A stretch of 64,000 nucleotides of DNA from contig NC_080570.1 of the NCBI RefSeq assembly GCF_030247185.1, positions 78,786,840-78,850,839 on the forward strand. Reading direction: 5' to 3'. Below, piece by piece: positions 11,776-23,528 of this stretch. The stretch is from Malaya genurostris (taxonomy: Eukaryota > Arthropoda > Insecta > Diptera > Culicidae). Under the pieces are notes generated by a model. That model worked only from the letters and a program-made list of their open reading frames with translations. It did not search any database and was not told the DNA's origin. The translations under genes and the position numbers were made by a program. The stretch's first letter is position 1. Every line of letters begins with the position of its first letter.

Positions 11776-14448
11776 CTCTAGTAGGAAACACTACTGCCAC
11801 CTACTCGACTGTTCGCCGCGATCTTTCAAAACGTACCGGAACGATAACAAAATCCTCCTGCCTGTTACAGAAATATTCCAACTACAACAATTTTAACACT
11901 TATCACACGATTTCCCTTAGTGTTAAACACAACTTTATTTTTATGTCGCATAGATCACACGAGAATTCGATCGGAATAAAATGAAAATAAACTTGTAATT
12001 TTAACCAACAGCAAAATCTAGCGTGAAGTGAATGTTGCACCAAAATATTGTGGCTCATGTGAAAGTGGCACCCAAATCGCGGTGGCACCTTGTGTCGATC
12101 GTGGTGACTTCTGCAAGTGTTCACCAAGCTGATTGTGCAAATTTTACACACAGTTCGCATGTTATCTGTGGTTTGTCCATAAACTAGTATAACCTATAGA
12201 GTGAAACAGTACTCAGATCGGTTAGGCCATCTCTGAGGAAACGATTCCGAAACCGGAATCTGGGAACCGGTATAATCGAAGTTGGTTCGAGTAAAGTGAC
12301 TGGGATTCATTTTTGAGTCTATGGATACAATCTTGGTCAAAAACCAAAGAACAAGGAAAGCCAAATTAATGTTTGGCCGTCTACTGACCATGACTACCGA
12401 TTGGAATTATTTTACTTTTTATTTCAGGTGCTTCTGGAATCAGAAACCAAAAACCAGCAAAGCCGGAATCGAGTTGTTTAGCAATTTTGATACGTGTTTT
12501 GTTTCGCCGCTTCAAGTGACGGTATCCATTTTTTTAATAATTCCGGAACCGGAAGTCGGACCCGGATGAAATTTTTATATGATACCTTCCATTTGAATTT
12601 AAGTTCGTTGAAATCGAACACGCCACCAATGAGAAAAGTGAGGAAGTAATTCGAATTAGAAATTTTTTTACTAATCTCACTGTAACTCCGGAACCTGAAG
12701 TCGGATCAATATAAAACTCAGGAGCTTTGTAAAGGACAATTGTACCTTTCATTTGAATCTAAGTTTGTACGAATCGGTTCAGCCGTATCTGAGAAAAGTA
12801 AGTTCACTTTTCATTTGAATCTGAGTTCGTGAAAATCAGTTCAGCCATCTCTGAGAAAATCGAGCGACATTATTTGACACACACACATTCATACATACAT
12901 ACACACACAGACATTTGCTCAGTTCGTCGAGCTGAGTCGAATGGTATATGACATGGTTCAAAAGTCGGTTTTCACAGTGATTGTATAGCCTTTCTATATG
13001 AGAAAGGCAAAAACGGAATTAAAAGCCTTTTTTAATCCACCTAGTGGTGTAATTATGCCTTTCTCATATTACTTATAGTCTCAAAAACATCACTAGAAGA
13101 TTCCGTCAAGTTTCTCTTTTGAAACTTGAATAAAATCAAAAACTTTCTTCGATATAAATTACCATCACCTTTTCAATTTGTAAACAGTTATACCAAGTTA
13201 ATAAAGATTTTAATGTGGCAACCCTGCACGCTATACAAAATTGAACAAAGCACACTGTGTGCTAGGCGAGAGCATTTTCTTCTTCTTCTTCCGTAGTATC
13301 TTTCACGACAATGAGAGCTCTAATTTGTATAATAATGTTGCTAAGAAATCGAAGTGAGTTCCGTTTTTGGAGTTTTTCTTTGCTATTATCGGTGCGTTCG
13401 GAAGCGGAAACCGAGTACTAATAGTCCCAAAGTAGATTTGCATATCCACTAACTAACAAGGTGTGTCAACTAGATGAATTTACCAATAAATTTTATAAAA
13501 ATGTGCACCTCGTTTCCGAGATCGAAAAAAAAGTTTGATGCCAAAAGGCTTAGGATTGCATGAAACGTCGAGATTTAGTGTCATCTCGAAAAAAATTTTC
13601 TTTTTAAATCGACCTTTTGGGACTGAGAGAAAATATAAAAATTTTCTCAGAAAGTTAATTTTGTCAAAAAAATTTTTTTTTTTAGATGTCACTAAATCTC
13701 GACGTTTTGAGACGTTTGGCATCAAAAAAAATTCTCGATTTTGGAAATTTCATGTACTTCACCCTATGGTGCTTTTTCAAGATCGAAAATTGTCAATCCT
13801 TTACCACCGGGCAGCACTCCTTACGCATGTCCGATTTAGCTCAAATTTTGCATGAGGACATTTTTCGAGGTGCTTAAACTTTTGAGTACTAGAGCTTTAC
13901 GAAAATAGAGGTGATCCCAAAATTTTGGCACCCTTATATATATAAAAGTGGTAAAAATCAACGTGTTTTGTCGGTTAAGTCCCTTATATCATTATATCTC
14001 CGCAACCAAAAGTCACAGCCATTTGGTCTTCGAACTTGATCAATGGTCCGATAGTAGCTTTCAAACGAGCCTAAGTTTGTTAAAATCGGTTGAGCCATCT
14101 CCGAGAATCTTGCGCGGTAAAAACACAACGCGTTTTTTCAGTTGCGTCACTTATACCATCATATCTCCGGAACCAAAAGTCACAGCCATTTGATCTTTGA
14201 ACTTGATCAATGGCCTAACAATAGCTTTCAAACGGGCTAGACTTGTAAAAATCGGTCCAGCCATCTCCGAGAAACTTGCGCGGTAAAAAAACACGTTTTG
14301 TCGGTTACGTCATTTATACCATCATATCTCCGGAATCAAAAGTCACAGCCATTTGATCTTCGAACTTGATCAATGGCCCGACAGTAGCTTTCAAACGAGC
14401 ATAGGTTTGTTAAAATCGGTTCAGCCTCTGAGAAAATTGAATCTCAAA

Positions 14449-15192
14449 ATTTGTGACCTACCGTTAAGCATGGAGGAGGAAGCGTAATGATGTGGGGCTC
14501 GATGGCGGCCAGTGGAACTGGTACTATGGAGTTTATTGAAACGATTATGAACAAAATGGGTTATCTAAACATCCTAAAACGCAATATTTATCCTTCGGTG
14601 GAGAAATTAAAATTACCTCAGGGTTTACTTCCAGCAAGACAATGAACTCAAGCATACCTCCTACGTAGTACGTGAGTGGTTGCTGTATACTGTGCCGAAG
14701 CAGCTCAAAACTCTTCCTCAATCGCCCGATTTGAATCCCATTGAGCATTTCTGGTGTAAGGTGAAGAACAGGCTAAAAATGTTACACCAACAAATAAGAA
14801 AAACCTCAAAACGGCAATTCAAAATATTTGGGAAAATATTCCACTAACAGTGACCAAAAATCTGGTGGAATCGATGCCACGTCGCTTACAAGCCGTGATA
14901 CATGCCAAAAGAGCGCACCATATACTGAATAAGATTTTTATAACTAGCGGCATTCAAACTTGTTTTTATTAACAATAAGTTAACTGCGCACTCAATTTTA
15001 AAAGATCAGCACCAAAGATTTTGCTTTCATATAACGAATTTCTAATAAATTTCATTGTTTCTATTCTTTATTCATATGAAAATAAAAATATGGCAAACTA
15101 TAATTAATGCCATTTAATTTCTTGTAAATCTTTTTAAAATGAAAATTACTAAAGGAACTATATGTGTGCACTCTATTTGGCGACTGACTGTA
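14449..15192 (+). pseudogene. Tc1-type (DD34E) transposase relic, copy B
   Basis: This is the duplicate of the relic at 9115-9858, with the same QQDN and PIEHFW motifs 34 residues apart and the same frameshifts. One substitution (A to G at 14603) is seen against copy A. It did not arise by transposition; it came with the segmental duplication. Confidence 0.85.
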
Positions 15193-15686
15193 CATATTTG
15201 CTGATCTCGACGAACTGATTCGAATGGTGTACAACACTAGTCCCTACGAGCCTCGGTTAAAGAATTGTTTTTACTGTAATTGCATAACCTGTATGAGAAA
15301 AGCAAACAGTATAGTAAAGTGTGGAAAATTATAGGTTGTATGGTCAACATTCCAAAACAAAGTCGCAAAATAAAAACATATTTGCAACATCCTTCGTCCA
15401 TGTAAGGTTTCCGGGTAGATGCAAATAACAAACAACGATTAAAATAATAACAAATACCTAGACGCCGGCTTTTGAACCTAGACGCTGGCGACTTTGACTC
15501 CGAGTAAAACGAACACGTGGTACGCGCCCTAAACAACAACTCATGAAAAAAAGAAAAAATAAACAAACTTGCATGGATGCGTGCGATCCGAGAAAATTTT
15601 CAGAGCGAAACTACGCGATTGGAGTCCGATCTAGAGCGACCGCAGGTTGCTAAAAAAAACATATCAAACGTGTTTGGGCGACTCTG

Positions 15687-16113
15687 CCCGCATAGCGTTT
15701 TGGCTACCTGGGCAGCCATGGCCACCAGACGGCTACCAAAATTGATTCAGTGACGGTTGTCAAATCCAATTTAACAAAACAAAGCAGGCCGGAAGCTGAC
15801 CCACCCGCATGCGCATGGCTGCCAGATGACTGACTAAACGCTGCCAGCTGGAAAAATATGGCTGGCAGACATTCTGGTGACCGACTGCCTCCCCGCTGCC
15901 AGATATACAACTCAAATGATACACCGAATCCACCAGGATTTTTCCACATTGAAATCTTTGACATTTTCAGGGAAGGTGAGAAGATGAAAACGCTCAGCTA
16001 ACTTAGATACAGGCGACTTTGTTTTGTCAAAATGGATTTGACAACCGTCACTGAATCATTTTGGTAGCCATCTGGTGGTCATGGCTGCCCAGGTAGATAA
16101 AAAGCTATGCGGG
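15687..16113. mobile_element. 427-bp MITE with ~100-bp TIRs, copy B
   Basis: Duplicate of the MITE at 10353-10779, with the same CCCGCATAGC ends and flanking TCTG. One substitution (C at 15892 against A in copy A) was noted. Confidence 0.8.
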
Positions 16114-18141
16114 TCTGATCAATATACGAAAATTACGGTCATTACGGTTAGACCCTACTTTTCACGTAGATTTTAATGGACTGCCATTTTAAACCTGTTT
16201 AATACACAATCCAGTAAAAATTATTTGATTCGTATATAAAATGTAGTGTAGTACTCATATCACATTCAGATACCTGAAAACTGTTATTTTAAATATTGGT
16301 TGGAGATTTTCAAAGTTTTCATATACATCATTAGGAATCTGATCATAAAAACATGAACATTTATTTCAGAAAATCTGCATAGAAGTTCTTCTTATTCTTC
16401 ACTTCTGGATGGTGTCACCTCACTTGAAATGACGTCGATTGATGGCACAGCAAGTTGGGCTATATTGCAAGTTAATTTTCGTTTCTTTTCACTGGACTAC
16501 AAGTGAAAATATCAATGCGTGATTTTTCACCGTGTTCACTCGTGGAGGGTTCCGGAGGTGGCACAGAAGCTCAATGGCTGTAAAAACCACTGTTTCGTAA
16601 AAACCATACCTACCCAAAATTGAATACAACGGGTATTACGACATTTTGGGTAAATATGCTTCTCGAAAAATTTGAGTAGATATTACTCCCTTTTGTTGAT
16701 ATTTGTAAAAGAGTATAAAGTACCAAAGACATTGGAAATCTATTCATGCTTCACAGTGTATTCATATGTTTAAATGTAAACAAGCATTTTAATGTATTTT
16801 ACTTACCACCTAGAGTCTGATACGGCTCGCTATCTAAAACACTTTATTTTTTCCATCCTAAATTTTGGTAAAATTTTCACTACTCATTCGGGTCGGGTAC
16901 GAGTACAGGTAATTTTTAATCAGGTACGGGTCCGGTACGGGTAAAATTTTTTATTTTTTATCGGATACGGATAATTTTTTTTATTATTGATCGGGTACGG
17001 GTAATTTTTTAAATTTATTATCGGGTACAGGTCGGGTACGGGTTATTTTTTTTGCTGATCACTCGGGTACGGGTCGGGTTCGGGTATAAGAATTTCTATA
17101 CCTGACCATCTCTAGTAGGAAACACTACTGCCACCTACTCGACTGTTCGCCGCGATCTTTCAAAACGTACCGGAACGATAACAAAATCCTCCTGCCTGTT
17201 ACAGAAATATTCCAACTACAACAATTTTAACACTTATCACACGATTTCCCTTAGTGTTAAACACAACTTTATTTTTATGTCGCATAGATCACACGAGAAT
17301 TCGATCGGAATAAAATGAAAATAAACTTGTAATTTTAACCAACAGCAAAATCTAGCGTGAAGTGAATGTTGCACCAAAATATTGTGGCTCATGTGAAAGT
17401 GGCACCCAAATCGCGGTGGCACCTTGTGTCGATCGTGGTGACTTCTGCAAGTGTTCACCAAGCTGATTGTGCAAATTTTACACACAGTTCGCATGTTATC
17501 TGTGGTTTGTCCATAAACTAGTATAACCTATAGAGTGAAACAGTACTCAGATCGGTTAGGCCATCTCTGAGGAAACGATTCCGAAACCGGAATCTGGGAA
17601 CCGGTATAATCGAAGTTGGTTCGAGTAAAGTGACTGGGATTCATTTTTGAGTCTATGGATACAATCTTGGTCAAAAACCAAAGAACAAGGAAAGCCAAAT
17701 TAATGTTTGGCCGTCTACTGACCATGACTACCGATTGGAATTATTTTACTTTTTATTTCAGGTGCTTCTGGAATCAGAAACCAAAAACCAGCAAAGCCGG
17801 AATCGAGTTGTTTAGCAATTTTGATACGTGTTTTGTTTCGCCGCTTCAAGTGACGGTATCCATTTTTTTAATAATTCCGGAACCGGAAGTCGGACCCGGA
17901 TGAAATTTTTATATGATACCTTCCATTTGAATTTAAGTTCGTTGAAATCGAACACGCCACCAATGAGAAAAGTGAGGAAGTAATTCGAATTAGAAATTTT
18001 TTTACTAATCTCACTGTAACTCCGGAACCTGAAGTCGGATCAATATAAAACTCAGGAGCTTTGTAAAGGACAATTGTACCTTTCATTTGAATCTAAGTTT
18101 GTACGAATCGGTTCAGCCGTATCTGAGAAAAGTAAGTTCAC

Positions 18142-19960
18142 TTTTCATTTTTTTTGCACATATCACCCTGTTATTCCGGAACCGGAAGTCGGATTCGAAT
18201 AAAATTCAGGAACTTTGTGTGGGGAACACACACACATACAGACATTTTGCGTACTCTAAGAATGATACAGTGCTTTGCTCGCGTAGGTCATCCTTAAGAA
18301 AACGAAGTGGGTATTATATGCACTTCCAGCACCGGAACCCGAGAACCGGTATAATCGAAGTCGGTTCGTACGGCCACCAACTAACACGAAGTATTGAAGT
18401 TTTTATACGATTTTGCCATTGTACTATAAACGACGGTTTAAATTTTTGTTCAATCCTAAATTATGCAGTAATTTTTGGTAGGACTATGAGACCTATCATT
18501 TGACCTTAAGATTGAAAATATCGGTTTTGCAAACTTTGAAAAAGTGAGTGAGATCCATTTTTGAGCATATGATTATTTTCTCCAGTCGTTAATTGAAAAC
18601 CGGGAACCAGGATAGTCAGAATCGGTTTATTTAGCTGCCTACTGATAATGGCCATCGATTTGTGTAGTTTTGAGTCCAGTTTTGAAATTTTAGGTGACGA
18701 TGTACAATATTCAACACACTTTACCCTATAACTCCGGAACCGGAAGTTGCATCTCGATGAAATTCATGAATTTTGTATAGCACCGTGAGACCTTTCATTT
18801 GAATTTAAGTTTGTGGAAATCGGTCAAACCATCGCTGAGAAAAGTGAGTGAGATCCATTTTGGAATATATAACCACTATTTCCTGTGCTTCCGGAACCGA
18901 AGACCGGGAGCCAGGATAGCCAGAATCGGTATATTTAGTTGCCTACAAATAATGGCTATCAATTTGTGGAGTTTTGAGTCCAGTTTGAAATTTTTTTTGC
19001 GGTTTCTGTTTCGCCGGTTTAAGTTACGGTGTACAATATTTAACACATTTAACCGCATAACTCCGGAACTGGAAGTGGGACCCAGGTGAAATTCCGGAAT
19101 TCCGTAGGGGACCGTGAGGCCCTTCATTTGAATGTAAGTTTGTCAAAATCGGTTCAGCCATCTCCGAGAAAACCTAGATTATTTGATACATACACACACA
19201 TACGTACACACATACGTACACACATACATACACACAGACATTGTCCAGTTGGATGAGCTGAGTCGAATGGTATATCACGCTTGGCCCTTCGGACCAATTT
19301 TTACTAGTCGATTTTTCAAGAGATTGCATAACCGTTCCATATGAGAACCCATCCCTGAAAATGAAATTTTTATACCTATCAGTCGATAAATAAAGTCGGA
19401 TAAAGTTTAGTAGGATTAAACGGAGTTGTAAGACCTTTCATTGGATCCTACGTTTGTAAAAATTGGATGACCGGTCTCTGAGAAAATCGATTGCACGGTT
19501 TTTAGTTCATTTTGCACTTTTTACCCCATAACTCCCGAACCGGAAGTCGGATCCAGATGAAATTCATTAGCAACCTATGATTTAATTTAAATCTTAGTTC
19601 AACAAGGGATTTAATTTAAATCTTAGTTCAAGAAATTCGGTTGAGTGGTCTCTGAGCAAATCGAGTGCACATTTTATTCATTTTTTTGCACATTTTACAC
19701 CGTTACTCCCGAACCAGGAGTCCAATCTGGGTAAAATTCAATAGCACCCTATGGGATCAAGAGACTTTTCATTTGAATCTAAGTTTGTGAAAATCGGACC
19801 AGCCATATCCAAGAAAATTGAGTGCATATTTGTTACATACACATACATACACACATACAGATACACACACGTATTTGCTCAGTTCGACGAGCTGAGTCGA
19901 ATGGTATATGACATTCGGCCCTCCAGGCCTCGGTTAAAAATGGGTAATGTCAGAGACATA
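18142..19960. repeat. Head-to-tail blocks of the dispersed CCGGAAGT family
   Basis: At least five consecutive units occur. Each runs from an ACTCCGGAACCGGAAGT-type core (for example ACCGGAAGT at 18181-18189) through CCTTTCATTTGAATCTAAG and AAATCGGTTCAGCCATCTC. They end at a CA-rich tract and GAGCTGAGTCGAATGGTAT near 19250 and again near 19885. The frames here (up to 138 codons, 18087-18503) read through repeat sequence and are not genes. Confidence 0.8.
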
Positions 19961-20358
19961 ACTGGATGTCGTGAATACGAAAACAACTAACATGTTCCTT
20001 AACACTTCCGAATATCAATTAATTGATCAATTGTATGCATTATGCAAGCATTTCCCTTTTTCACATTTTTCGCAAAAGCAAAGAAGGCTCCACTTGATCT
20101 CGATTACTGTGAATTTCACACAACGAAAAGTGCACAAATCTAATCAAACAGTTCTAGATTTGCACTAAACTGAGGATATTTACCTTCGATTTGCGAAGAT
20201 GAAATCCTAACAGTTTTTTAGAAAACTTTTAGAGCCATTAGAACGGCTGATTTTGAGTGATGCTCCTCACCGTTGTCCTCTTTTCGTTGTTTTTTCACCA
20301 ATGCAAACAACTTACAGCTGTGACGCAATCGTTCTTGTCGGAAGCGAAACTAGCTTTG

Positions 20359-20692
20359 CAAACGACCAGCGTTGCCAGGTTGCCAGATTTGTCTGGCAAA
20401 TGCCAGATTTTCCTCGCTTCGCCAGATACTCTAACTAACCAGATCTTTTGCCAGATTTTCCAAATTTTCCCAGACTTTCCAAGTTTTCCTAGAATTTGTC
20501 AGATCTCGCTAGATTTTTACGGAATTGGCTTCTATACGATAGGTGACCTTTTTTTGAGAGACCTTTTTTTTGCTCACTGAATATGAAACCCGGCAAAAAT
20601 ATCCTTGTATATAGTAGACCCAGACAAATCCAGATAAATGTTTGAGTTAAGACAGATTTTTAAAAAAATAACCTGGCAACTCTGCAAACGAC
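20359..20692. mobile_element. Non-autonomous hAT element with perfect 8-bp TSD
   Basis: The element spans 20367-20684 (318 bp). It begins CAGCGTTGCCAGGTT and ends AACCTGGCAACTCTG, a 15-bp inverted pair with one mismatch. CAAACGAC at 20359-20366 is repeated exactly at 20685-20692, an 8-bp TSD as expected for hAT. The interior is full of GCCAGATTT variants and has no transposase. It is a second hAT MITE family, distinct from 701-1016. Confidence 0.9.
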
Positions 20693-20959
20693 ACACAATA
20701 CGTCTGCTTGCAGTGGCGATAGAATCCAAACTGATCCAATTTTTGTTAAGAGGTTTCTTTTTACGTGATTTCGTTTGTAGCTTTTTCACTAATGGGCGGT
20801 CCTAACGGCTATAAAAATAACCGAATACAAAATTTTAATGTCGATTATTTCATTTTGGATTTGCATTTCATTGAAAGAAACTATCACGATGCTGTACGGG
20901 ATTCATTCCTGCCTTTCAGAAGGACCAAATTGTGGAACACACTACGATATTAAGCACTG

Positions 20960-21135
20960 TTCGGAACATTGTTCTCTTCCTCAGAACGCGTTCTGATTGG
21001 CTGGTGTTGACATGGGTCAAATGAGACAGGTTTTTTCACGTTTAAGTTGAAAAATTTCGTTTCTATTGGTAGTTAGATTATATAAAGTGATCTGTGAAAG
21101 ACAGATCTCTTCGATACTCGTTTATACCAAACATT
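20960..21135 (+). promoter_or_regulatory. Promoter-like stretch (two ATTGG boxes, TATA box)
   Basis: GATTGGCTGG (about 20995) and CTATTGGTAG (about 21064) are inverted CCAAT boxes. They are followed by GATTATATAAAG (about 21076), a TATA-like element, and a pyrimidine-rich stretch about 30 bp downstream. The order and spacing are like a strong pol II promoter such as those of insect histone genes. No coding region follows that I recognise, so it may be a relic or chance. Confidence 0.3.
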
Positions 21136-22049
21136 TCAGAAAAGTTTAATTTTGAATCATTTGAGATTATGTCACACAACTGAAAATTTTATCATAAAAT
21201 TGTGATCATATTTCCGATGGCATGTAGCAAAAATCATGTTGATTCGTTAGATACAACAAGAGATTTTTACTTAAGCAGTCTGCCTTTAAATATGTTATTA
21301 TTGAAAAAAAAACAAGAGATTTTCACGATCAAAAACTTATCACTCAGGGTAAATTTTGAAAAGGCACCCCATAGTAAAGTAAGTCGTATTCACGACAAAA
21401 AAAAGTCGGCCCTGGGGGTCATTTGAACAAAATTATTTTTCATAAAAATTTCATAAATCACCCTAAATCAATAAATGTATAATCATTGAAATCTATCAAA
21501 CCGTTTTTACCTTTTTTATATACAAAAAATAGGTATAGAATTCGCGACTTTTTCCCCTATTCCAACAGTAGAAGTTTTGAGCGCTGTCTGGCAAAGAAAT
21601 GCTTGGGAGCAACATAAAACACGATTTTTTATACTGTCACATACATTTGTTTCTAAGTACCCAAAAGACTGTGTACAGCATGATATTTTACTTCGGACCG
21701 ATTTTAGCACGGTTCGTTTTTGGCAACATAATCGTTCGAATATACCATATGTTAACCAGATGATGGCAGAATTTTCGATTAGAATGCAATTCCATAATTA
21801 TATTGATTTAAACTACTTTCAGCAATAAGTGCTACCCAAAAATTTATTTCGCACTACGATTCCTCAAAGATGTCTACATTGATTTTCAAACATTTTGAAA
21901 CAAATGTAAACTATACTGATACTCAGGTCAATTTGTCTGACTTCGGCTACACCGAATTTCGAAGTCCGGTTCCAATATCGAATCGTTTCTTAAGGCTCAA
22001 TCGTTTTCTCAAAAAAAAATAGTCAAATCGAATTGTAGAAGAAAAAGTT
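21136..22049. other. Intergenic DNA, small unassigned ORF
   Basis: An 83-codon plus frame (21577-21828) is open but has no recognised domain and no splice context. A decayed dispersed-repeat piece lies near 21930-22010. Nothing else is supported. Confidence 0.4.
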
Positions 22050-23528
22050 CAAATTAAACTAAATCCAATTTTATCCAATTCTGACTTCCGCTTCTTGAAT
22101 TGTATTATGATGAATTTTTAAAATTCAAAGCGATATGGAAGATGACAATCTCGAAAAGCTTTAAACTTGGACTCAGAAATATAGCAATTTATACGTCATA
22201 TGGCCATACGAATCGGTTTGGGTTATGCTGGTTCCTGAATACCGGCTCTGGAAGTGCCTTAAATTACCCTAAACTCTAAAGTGGAAATTACTTCGACATA
22301 TCATGGAATGTTTAATTGATTGTTACACTTTTAGATTCAAATTCGATCCGATTTGCAGTTTCGACATTATAGAGTAATGAGTGATTAAAATCTCAAATTG
22401 TCATTTAAAACGACGGACATTAGAATAATGTCATGAAAAGAGAAAAACCGAAGAATATTCATGCAAAAAATACATGCGGATTGATAAAAAAAGGTATCAT
22501 CTCACTGCTAGGTGGATTAAGCACGTTTTTATTATAGCATTTTTCGAAATTTTTCTTGGGACACCCTGTGTCTCCGAAACAGGAAGTTACAACCGTTTCA
22601 TTTTCAAACTTGATGCACAGTTCTAAAGTAGCTTTCATATCAGCCTGGAGATGTTGAAATCGGCTCATCTCTGAGAAAATTGAGCGGTACAAAACAGCGC
22701 GTTTGTTGGTTACATCGCTTATATATATTATATCGTCGGAACCAGATGTAACAGCCATTTGATCTTTTAATTTGATGCACAACCCAATAGTAGCTTTCAA
22801 ACGAGCCTAAGTTCGTTATCATCGGTTCAGCCATCTCGGAGAAAATTGAGGGGCGAAAAAATAAATGCTTTTTGTCGGTTACACCACTGTATAATATCTC
22901 CTGAACCGGAAGTGACAGTCAATGTATCTTCAAACGATTCACAACACAATGGTGGCTTTTGAAACGATCCTCAGTTTTCTATAACTGGTTAAGTCATCTC
23001 GGAGAAAATTGAGCGGAGAAAAAATAACCCATATTCAAGAAAATTGAGCGTGTAGACAAAAAAATGCGGTTTGTCGTTTACGTTACTTCTACGATCATAT
23101 CTCCGGAACCGGAAGTGTCACCCACTTTATCTTCGAACTTGATCCATAATCCAGTGGTAACTTTCAAATGAGTATAAGCTTGTTGAAACCGTTGTTGTTG
23201 TATTGTTGTTTTCACACTTCGCAACGTGCACACACACACATACACACAGAGACTAAATTTGTATATACGAGACAGTTGTTAAGATATTTCATTTATTAGC
23301 TAAATATTTAAATTTTTAATTTTTACAACGCCCTAGATTTTTACCGCAGTCACTGCGAAACCCGAAGTTTCAACCAAAGCTTAGATTAGAAACTTAGATT
23401 CAAATGAAAGGTCTAAATGTTTCATATATGATGTGCACCAAAAACGTGAAAATTATTTGTCTCAGATTTCTAGGAGATGGCTAAACCGATTTTCACTAAC
23501 ATATGTTTAAATAAAAGGTCTTTCATTT
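22050..23528. repeat. Dispersed repeats and four ~165-bp tandem units
   Basis: 22060-22400 matches 29490-29820 in the same orientation (shared CATACGAATCGGTTTGGGTT and ATGCTGGTTCCTGAATACCG). 22410-22530 carries a CTAGGTGGATTAAGCACG terminus that reappears inverted at 46143-46270. 22540-23200 holds head-to-tail units like those at 8610-9098. The frames on the minus strand (up to 113 codons) read repeat sequence. Confidence 0.7.

Larger units (their letters stand above)
7474..12807 (+). repeat. Tandem segmental duplication, copy A (5,334 bp)
   Basis: The whole segment recurs immediately downstream at a constant offset of 5,334 bp. Boundaries are marked by TTTTCATTT at 7474-7482, 12808-12816 and 18142-18150. 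By eye I found only five substitutions between the copies (positions 8029, 8048, 9269, 10558 and 11771 in this copy). It contains dispersed repeats, a foldback repeat, a three-unit tandem repeat, a Tc1 relic, a 427-bp MITE and a GGGTACGGGT array. No host gene was recognised. Confidence 0.95.
12808..18141 (+). repeat. Tandem segmental duplication, copy B (5,334 bp)
   Basis: This is a direct repeat of 7474-12807 at about 99.9 percent identity by eye. It carries the same cargo: foldback 13506-13734, tandem units 13944-14432, Tc1 relic 14449-15192, MITE 15687-16113 and GGGTACGGGT array 16880-17109. The right breakpoint shares only TTTTCATTT with the left breakpoint, so the event looks like a microhomology-type tandem duplication, or an assembly artefact. 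Confidence 0.95.

Noticed and set aside
18087..18503. 138-codon plus-strand frame
   Set aside because: It reads entirely through dispersed-family units and has no protein domain.
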